A DNA stretch of 64,000 nucleotides. Source: Streptomyces olivaceus. Lineage in GTDB: Bacteria; Actinomycetota; Actinomycetes; Streptomycetales; Streptomycetaceae. Below the pieces are notes generated by a model. It did not search any database, was not told the DNA's origin, and was given only the letters and a program-made list of their open reading frames with translations. The position numbers and the translations under genes are program-made. The stretch covers positions 242,914-306,913 of the forward strand of contig NZ_JOFH01000015.1 in assembly GCF_000721235.1 (NCBI RefSeq), written 5' to 3'. This document shows positions 60,301 through 64,000 of the stretch, piece after piece. Numbering within the stretch: position 1 is the first letter of the stretch; each line of letters opens with the position of its first letter.

Positions 60301-62792
60301 TGGTTGCCGGCCTTGTCGTACCCGTAGGTGACGGTCGCGCCGCGGCGGTTGGTCTCCTTGACCAGGCGGCCGGCCGGGTCGTAGCCGAGGAGGGTCTTCT
60401 TCTGTGCTGGGTCGGTGACTGTGGTCAGTCGGCCGGCGTCGTTGTAGCCGTAGGTGGTGGTGCGCTCTGCGGCGTCGATGACGGTGCTGAGGTTGCCGGC
60501 CTCGTCGTAGTCGAAGGCCGTGGTGTTACCGCGGGCGTCGGTGACGGTCTTGACGCGGTTGGCGTCGTCGTAGGTGTAGGCGGTCGTGTACGTCGCCGGG
60601 TCCGCGCCGCTGACGTTGCCGCGCGGGTCGACGACCGTCTTCACCTGTCCGGACGGGAAGTAGGCGTAGGTGGTTCTGTTGCCCTTCGGCGTGGTGACCG
60701 TGGTCAGGTTGCCGTCGGTGTCGTAGCCGTAGGAGGTGGTCTTGTCGCTCGGAGTCGTGACCGTGCTCAGCAGGCCCGTGCTGGCGTCGTAGCCGTACGA
60801 CGTGACCTTGCCCAGCGGGTTCTCGACCGTGGCAACCTGGTTGGCTGCGTTGTAGGTGAAGGTGTACTCGTCGTACTCGCCACCCTCGTACGTTTTTACG
60901 TTTCCGCTGGCGTCGTACGTCCACGACTCGTCCGAGGCGGCGTTGGAGCGGCTCTTCAGCCTGCCGGACGTGTCGTACTCGTACTCGGTCTCCCGGATCT
61001 CAGCGTCAACGGTGCTGGTGCGGTTGAAGAACTTGTCGTAACGGTAGTAACTCTTGCTGTTGAGCGGGTCGATCTGCGTGATCAGGACGTTCTTGTAGTA
61101 GACGTCCGTCCACACGCCGCCGTCCGGGGCGGTGACGTCGACCTGGTCGAAGGGCCCGTTCTTGGTGTACGAGAACGTGGTCTCGTGCTCGAGGGCGTCG
61201 GTCTGGGTGGTCACCCGTCCCTGTGCGTCGTAGACGTTGGAGGTGGCCTGCTTGCCCCGGGCGTTCGTGACCTTGTCGACACGCCCGGCGGTGTCGTACC
61301 CGTAGGTCTCTGTCTCGCCGTCCAGCGCGGTCACGCCGGTCAGCCGGTCGCCGGTGTAGCTGTAGTCGACGAACCGGCCGTCTGCCAGTGTGACCTTGTC
61401 CAGCCGGTCACCGGTGTACGCGAGGGTGGCCTGACGGCCGACCGCGTCCGTGATCGCCGTGGGCTTTCCGCCGGTGTACGCCAGGGTGAGGCCCCGGCCA
61501 GTACGGTCCTTCAACGCGGTCAGCCGGCCGGAGCCGTTGAAGCTGTAGGTGGCGTGGTCGGCGGTGGTCAGCTTGTAGCCGGTGCCGTCGGCGGCCAGCG
61601 TGGACCGTGCCTGTGCGGGGGCGGTGAACTTGCCCCCGGAAGCCTTCGTGTACGCGTGCTGGGTCCCGCCCTCGCCGACCAGGACGGCGTTGCCGTCGGA
61701 GGCGATCTGCAGGCGCGTCTCCCATGGGAGCTGCCAGCCCTTGCCCAGGGCACCCGTGAACGTGTTGTCGGAAGAGTAGACACGGCCCACCGAGAACGGC
61801 ACCCCCGGCGCCGGGATCCGGGCGTCCGTGTAGGCCTCGGTGAACGCACCCGTGGCGGTGTTCACCGGGTCTGCGCGCATCACGGTCGTACCCGCCGCCC
61901 CACTGGCGTCCCCGCACACCGCAGCGCATGCGGCACCGTCCGGCAGGGACGGCACGATGTAGAACATGTTGTAGGAGCCGCAGGACTCGGTGTCCGTGGG
62001 ATCGTCGGTGACAGTCGTGCAGGCCCAAACGGTGTAGCTCGGGACCGGCTTCGTGCATTCGGTCGTCGGCACGGTGAAGGTCGCGTTGACCTCGGGGAAC
62101 ACCTTGTCGGTGTTGAGGGTGGGAGCCTGGACGGTCTGCCCGAAGTCGAACCACTGCACGTCGTCGCTGTTCAGACGGCAGCCGTAGTAGTCCACCTTCC
62201 AGCGCACCTTTACCGGATGCACCTCGTCGTCGGCGCCACCGGACTGCCAGATCGCAGCCTTCACCTGAAGCGGCTCACCCGGCACGGCCGCACCGATGTG
62301 GTTGCCCAAAGCCGAGAGCCAACCGCCCTGCTGGGCCGCCGCGTTACCGAACGGATCCGCGCTCACCTGGTACAGGGCGCCGCTGTTGTACGAGGCTGCG
62401 GCCTCAGCCTCACTGCTGGTCGAGAGCGACGCCTGGCTGACATTGCGGGCAGAGGAGGGAGACGTTGCGGACGCCTTCGGGCCTGCGGCACGCAGCTTCC
62501 GCTCATTCGCCTTCAGCAGCCTGATCTGCTCGGCCGTGGCCGGCTTACTCTTCGTAGCCGGCAGCGCATGAGGCTCGACGGACTTCGCCTTGCCCTTCGT
62601 CTGCTCACGCCGCTGCTCCGGCGTCACGGGCTCCTGATGCGCCGCCGGCTGCGGCCCCCGGTAGGTGTAGGCCTCGACGCCACCACCGGCTTCGCCGCCC
62701 GAGACCTTGACCAGCCAGCCGCCCCCCGCAACCACGGACAGCACCACAAGCATGATCAACATGCGGGCACGTCTAGGCGCATCCCCCAGCAC
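57309..62792 (-). CDS. Rhs/YD-repeat polymorphic toxin
   Basis: The 1827-residue protein has an N-terminal hydrophobic anchor (about 11-30), a Lys/Ala-rich linker and a DUF6531-like domain (about 300-420, ADPVNTATGAFTEAYTDARIP). A long series of YD repeats (YGYDxxG and TxxYDxxGR units, about 420-1480) and the RHS core (YSPWGTP to NYADNDPANLSDPTG, ending near residue 1560) follow. The variable C-terminus has a Gly/Ala-rich hydrophobic pretoxin segment and a toxin module of about 115 residues (FFKAPNRGLGQHQ, GDEGRDIAEQYAKAYGEGIIEVRIP). The toxin fold is not recognised with confidence, though it recalls small ADP-ribosyltransferase-like toxins. GTG at 62792 with AAAGGGG. Confidence 0.87.
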   Translation of the reverse strand: MLGDAPRRARMLIMLVVLSVVAGGGWLVKVSGGEAGGGVEAYTYRGPQPAAHQEPVTPEQRREQTKGKAKSVEPHALPATKSKPATAEQIRLLKANERKLRAAGPKASATSPSSARNVSQASLSTSSEAEAAASYNSGALYQVSADPFGNAAAQQGGWLSALGNHIGAAVPGEPLQVKAAIWQSGGADDEVHPVKVRWKVDYYGCRLNSDDVQWFDFGQTVQAPTLNTDKVFPEVNATFTVPTTECTKPVPSYTVWACTTVTDDPTDTESCGSYNMFYIVPSLPDGAACAAVCGDASGAAGTTVMRADPVNTATGAFTEAYTDARIPAPGVPFSVGRVYSSDNTFTGALGKGWQLPWETRLQIASDGNAVLVGEGGTQHAYTKASGGKFTAPAQARSTLAADGTGYKLTTADHATYSFNGSGRLTALKDRTGRGLTLAYTGGKPTAITDAVGRQATLAYTGDRLDKVTLADGRFVDYSYTGDRLTGVTALDGETETYGYDTAGRVDKVTNARGKQATSNVYDAQGRVTTQTDALEHETTFSYTKNGPFDQVDVTAPDGGVWTDVYYKNVLITQIDPLNSKSYYRYDKFFNRTSTVDAEIRETEYEYDTSGRLKSRSNAASDESWTYDASGNVKTYEGGEYDEYTFTYNAANQVATVENPLGKVTSYGYDASTGLLSTVTTPSDKTTSYGYDTDGNLTTVTTPKGNRTTYAYFPSGQVKTVVDPRGNVSGADPATYTTAYTYDDANRVKTVTDARGNTTAFDYDEAGNLSTVIDAAERTTTYGYNDAGRLTTVTDPAQKKTLLGYDPAGRLVKETNRRGATVTYGYDKAGNQTQVVSARGNATGADAKQYTWTFGYDKAGNRKTVTDPQGKTTAFTWDAENRPLSVTDPLSHTRSVTYDDNGNVEKTTDGLGHGMTLTYDDAGRLEASKTWAGHVTRYEYDDDGNLSAEVSPEAERTTYGYNDDGQLATLVDPRGNVTGVDPAEYTWSFGYDPAGRPASATDPLGHQRTTGYDPVGNVATVTDARDKQTVYEYDELNRPTKVTAPDKGATTFTYDTAGFLQTSTDANTHTSTYGYNAEGQLTSVKNPLGKTVTYEYDLDGNLTQHTNARAQTITTTVDARNLPTEVAYSDGTPAQTYVYDDASRISKVTDATGTRTLTYDNDDKIETITAPGASKPFTYRWNTDDTLKSRAYPDGRTTSYTYDKTGRTKTRTTNSKAVSYAYDKAGNLATVTLPTTTARTESRTYDEAGRLASLTTPTLANTFTYDENNRLIAETPATGKATRYGYDDAGRMTRTCTDTTDTSCLTGTTGSTYAYDKVGNLKTATEAGKSTTYAYDTGDQLSTTTAGSATTSYTYDADGNQTKDADGTYTYDPAGRLKTATIGTSTYAFTHDADGNRTTVKKNNTLAGNSLWDINNAIPQIATDTNASGATTADYHYDPDGTARSMDRTAGTYYFTQDRQNSVSTVYDAAGTDNYRYTYSPWGTPAGKATVTGGQTSPYGYTGQYTDPYLPDRLQLRARSYDTDQRRFTTQDPVPAAADNPNQSPYNYADNDPANLSDPTGRCPMCIGAGIGAVLSGSVYALTHRDDFNWGDFAATTAQGAAVGAVGGFLAPAGTALATQLGLQGGRALGVAVVTDAAIGAGLTWAINTALCQPTTPTDLLVGALTGGLGNFIGPGINWAKGLFVKKPMVLPARFGPGAAHAGDPAFNGGASHASETISFFKAPNRGLGQHQHVNGYREQDFPGDPDKMNAYPDGRAYFGVGDEGRDIAEQYAKAYGEGIIEVRIPMDDYLMYFKHNVFKYEGGPAREAAIPNYDLDLLNDYPRWWHQ

Positions 62793-63174
62793 TCCCCCAC
62801 CCCTTTCATTGCATGCACACAAGTGACCGAACCTCTACACAACGTCAAGATCCTCAGGAGTTTCAGCCTGACGATCAAGAGGTGCACCAAGACTGGCTGA
62901 TTGTCATGCACCGGCCCCAAACGCCAGCCTTCGGCAACTCAACAACCAGGACGAGCAGTTCACGGGGCCGCCCAGCCATCAGTTCCAGACCCCCGGGCAA
63001 GCCCGGGGCTTGAATCGTGCGTTCGGAGCCCCGGCCCACCCGAGGGAGCACGCTCGATCGAGAGGTGGACGGGGCAACCAGACCCACAGGGGTCGCACGA
63101 CGGGAAACGCCGTCTTAAGGGTGTTGCAGAAGGCCGTGATCAGGCAGGCTGCAGCAGTGTTCGGGCCTGTGCGG
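62793..63174. other. 382-bp region between the Rhs gene and a transposase remnant
   Basis: It holds the Rhs promoter region and a strong GC hairpin (CCCCGGGC at 62991-62998 with its complement at 63001-63008). No gene was found. About 63110-63174 is probably the end of the decayed insertion sequence to the right. Confidence 0.45.
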
Positions 63175-63740
63175 TCATGCGGCTAGGGCGAGGTTGTGCA
63201 TGCGAGCGACGGCCTGGACGGCATGGTGGAGGCCGTCGCCGCGTTGCCGGCAGTCGCGGAAGATCTTGTAGTTCTTCATGCAGGAGAAGGGGTGCTCGAC
63301 GCGGGCGCGGACCTTGCGATGCTGCGCGTTGTCCTCCTCCTCGCCCTTCAGCAGCGGGCGTCCGGGGCGTTTGCGGTGCGAGACGATCAGACCGGTGTTG
63401 ATGCAGGCGCCGTCACCGAGGACCGTCACACTTTCGCAGTGCTGAGCCAGGCCGGAGCCCCGCCAGGCCTTCGCGTCCGCCGTGTTGCCGGCCACCGGAC
63501 GGGCCGCGGCCACCACCAGCCGCGTCTCCGCGCCCACGATGACCTGCACGTTCGCGGAGAACCGGTAGTTGCGGGCGGACGCGCCGACCTTGCGGTCGCG
63601 GACCGGGATGAGAGTGCCGTCCACGATCCACAGCCGCTCGACGGCATCCGGCGAGGTGTGTTGCTGCGACAGCAGTTGTCGATGAGGTTGGGCAGCACTT
63701 ACCGATCTTCGGCGCGTTCGTTGTTCAGCAGATTTGACGG
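63175..63740 (-). pseudogene. Truncated DDE transposase (IS5-like)
   Basis: The open part carries the DDE core: WIVDGTLIPVRDRKVGASARNY (first Asp), VTVLGDGACINTG (second Asp) and VRARVEHPFSCMKNYKIFRD (Glu), and a normal C-terminus. The frame stays open to about 63740, but the usual N-terminal helix-turn-helix region is missing. The element is therefore a remnant. It differs from the other transposase in this window. Confidence 0.75.
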
Positions 63741-63849
63741 CGGCCGAGAGTGAGTGAGTCGGCGGCCAAGGGGTCCCACGCGGGTATCCTGCTACGGGAG
63801 TTGCGGGTGACAGGTACGAGCGGACGCAGTTTCAGGCGGGGGCAACGTG

Positions 63850-64000
63850 GTGCGCGTGCTTAAGGCGGTAATCCCGGTCCTCGCCCTGGTGGCGGTGACG
63901 ACCGGGTGTTCCTCGTCCGAGGGCGGGGACGAGCAGCGGCTGACCGCGCAGCGGGAGAACTACTGCACGCAGCTGGGGGCGTGGCAGAAGGCGCGGAACG
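63850..64000 (+). CDS. Lipoprotein, N-terminal part only (runs off the window)
   Basis: The visible 50 residues start with a lipoprotein signal peptide (MRVLKAVIPVLALVAV) and a lipobox ending TTGC-SSSEGG. An acidic segment, QRENYCTQLGAWQKARN, then begins the mature domain. GTG codons at 63847, 63850 and 63856 are all possible starts behind GCGGGGGC. The domain resembles small Streptomyces lipoproteins of unknown function. Confidence 0.75.
   Translation, partial: MRVLKAVIPVLALVAVTTGCSSSEGGDEQRLTAQRENYCTQLGAWQKARN

Noticed and set aside
60057..62900. 947-codon plus-strand open frame opposite the Rhs gene
   Set aside because: It mirrors the YD-repeat coding strand and has no domain of its own.
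62991..63008. GC hairpin as a terminator for the Rhs region
   Set aside because: It lies upstream of the Rhs start on its strand and next to a transposase remnant. Its role is unclear, so it is mentioned only within the intergenic entry.

Overview
The window is about 72% G+C with GTG starts, purine-rich ribosome binding sites, SARP regulators, F420-dependent and DUF3558/DUF6278 families. All of this points to a Streptomyces chromosome. No rRNA, tRNA or CRISPR array was found.

Layout. (1) 1-6.6 kb: the 3' part of a very large secreted GH92 mannosidase fused to carbohydrate-binding, FN3 and PAP2 phosphatase modules, then a lipoate-protein ligase. (2) 6.7-33.5 kb: a biosynthetic gene cluster that I do not recognise as a known one. 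It has two SARP activators (the first with a TTA codon), a two-module Lrp regulator and a DHA2 exporter. Two FAD-dependent tryptophan halogenases (one PrnA/RebH-like, one PyrH-like) come with a flavin reductase and a CPA2 antiporter. Tryptophan 2,3-dioxygenase, kynurenine formamidase and kynureninase would turn halotryptophan into haloanthranilate. A DAHP synthase, salicylate synthase, salicylate-type adenylating enzyme and aryl carrier protein would supply activated salicylate. A KAS III-like protein with an altered active site and an amidohydrolase are the same pair of families used for amide formation and cyclisation in benzoxazole pathways such as A33853. Two methyltransferases and a DUF6875 protein complete the set. 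The predicted product is a (di)chlorinated, possibly O-methylated N-salicyloyl-anthranilate or its cyclised benzoxazinone/benzoxazole-type form.

(3) 33.7-43 kb: a DUF3558 protein, then a minus-strand reductive pyrimidine/hydantoin catabolism locus: NCS1 permease, F420-dependent LLM oxidoreductase, dihydropyrimidinase, beta-ureidopropionase-like hydrolase, PucR regulator and class III aminotransferase. A 24-codon leader ORF is translationally coupled to the aminotransferase. (4) 42.9-55 kb: housekeeping and accessory genes: a divergent XRE regulator/methionine aminopeptidase pair that both look leaderless, ClpC-like ATPase, gamma-glutamyltransferase, Gfo/Idh/MocA oxidoreductase, DUF6278, exonuclease III, MBL hydrolase and a PcaD-PcaC fusion, plus tandem repeats. 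(5) 55-64 kb: a mobile/conflict island with an integrase remnant cut by a degenerate IS5-family element, a SMI1/KNR4 fragment, an Rhs polymorphic toxin coupled by an ATGA overlap to a small S1-like candidate immunity gene, a second transposase remnant, and the start of a lipoprotein gene.

All functional calls come from reading the sequence and recalled family motifs; no database search was run.
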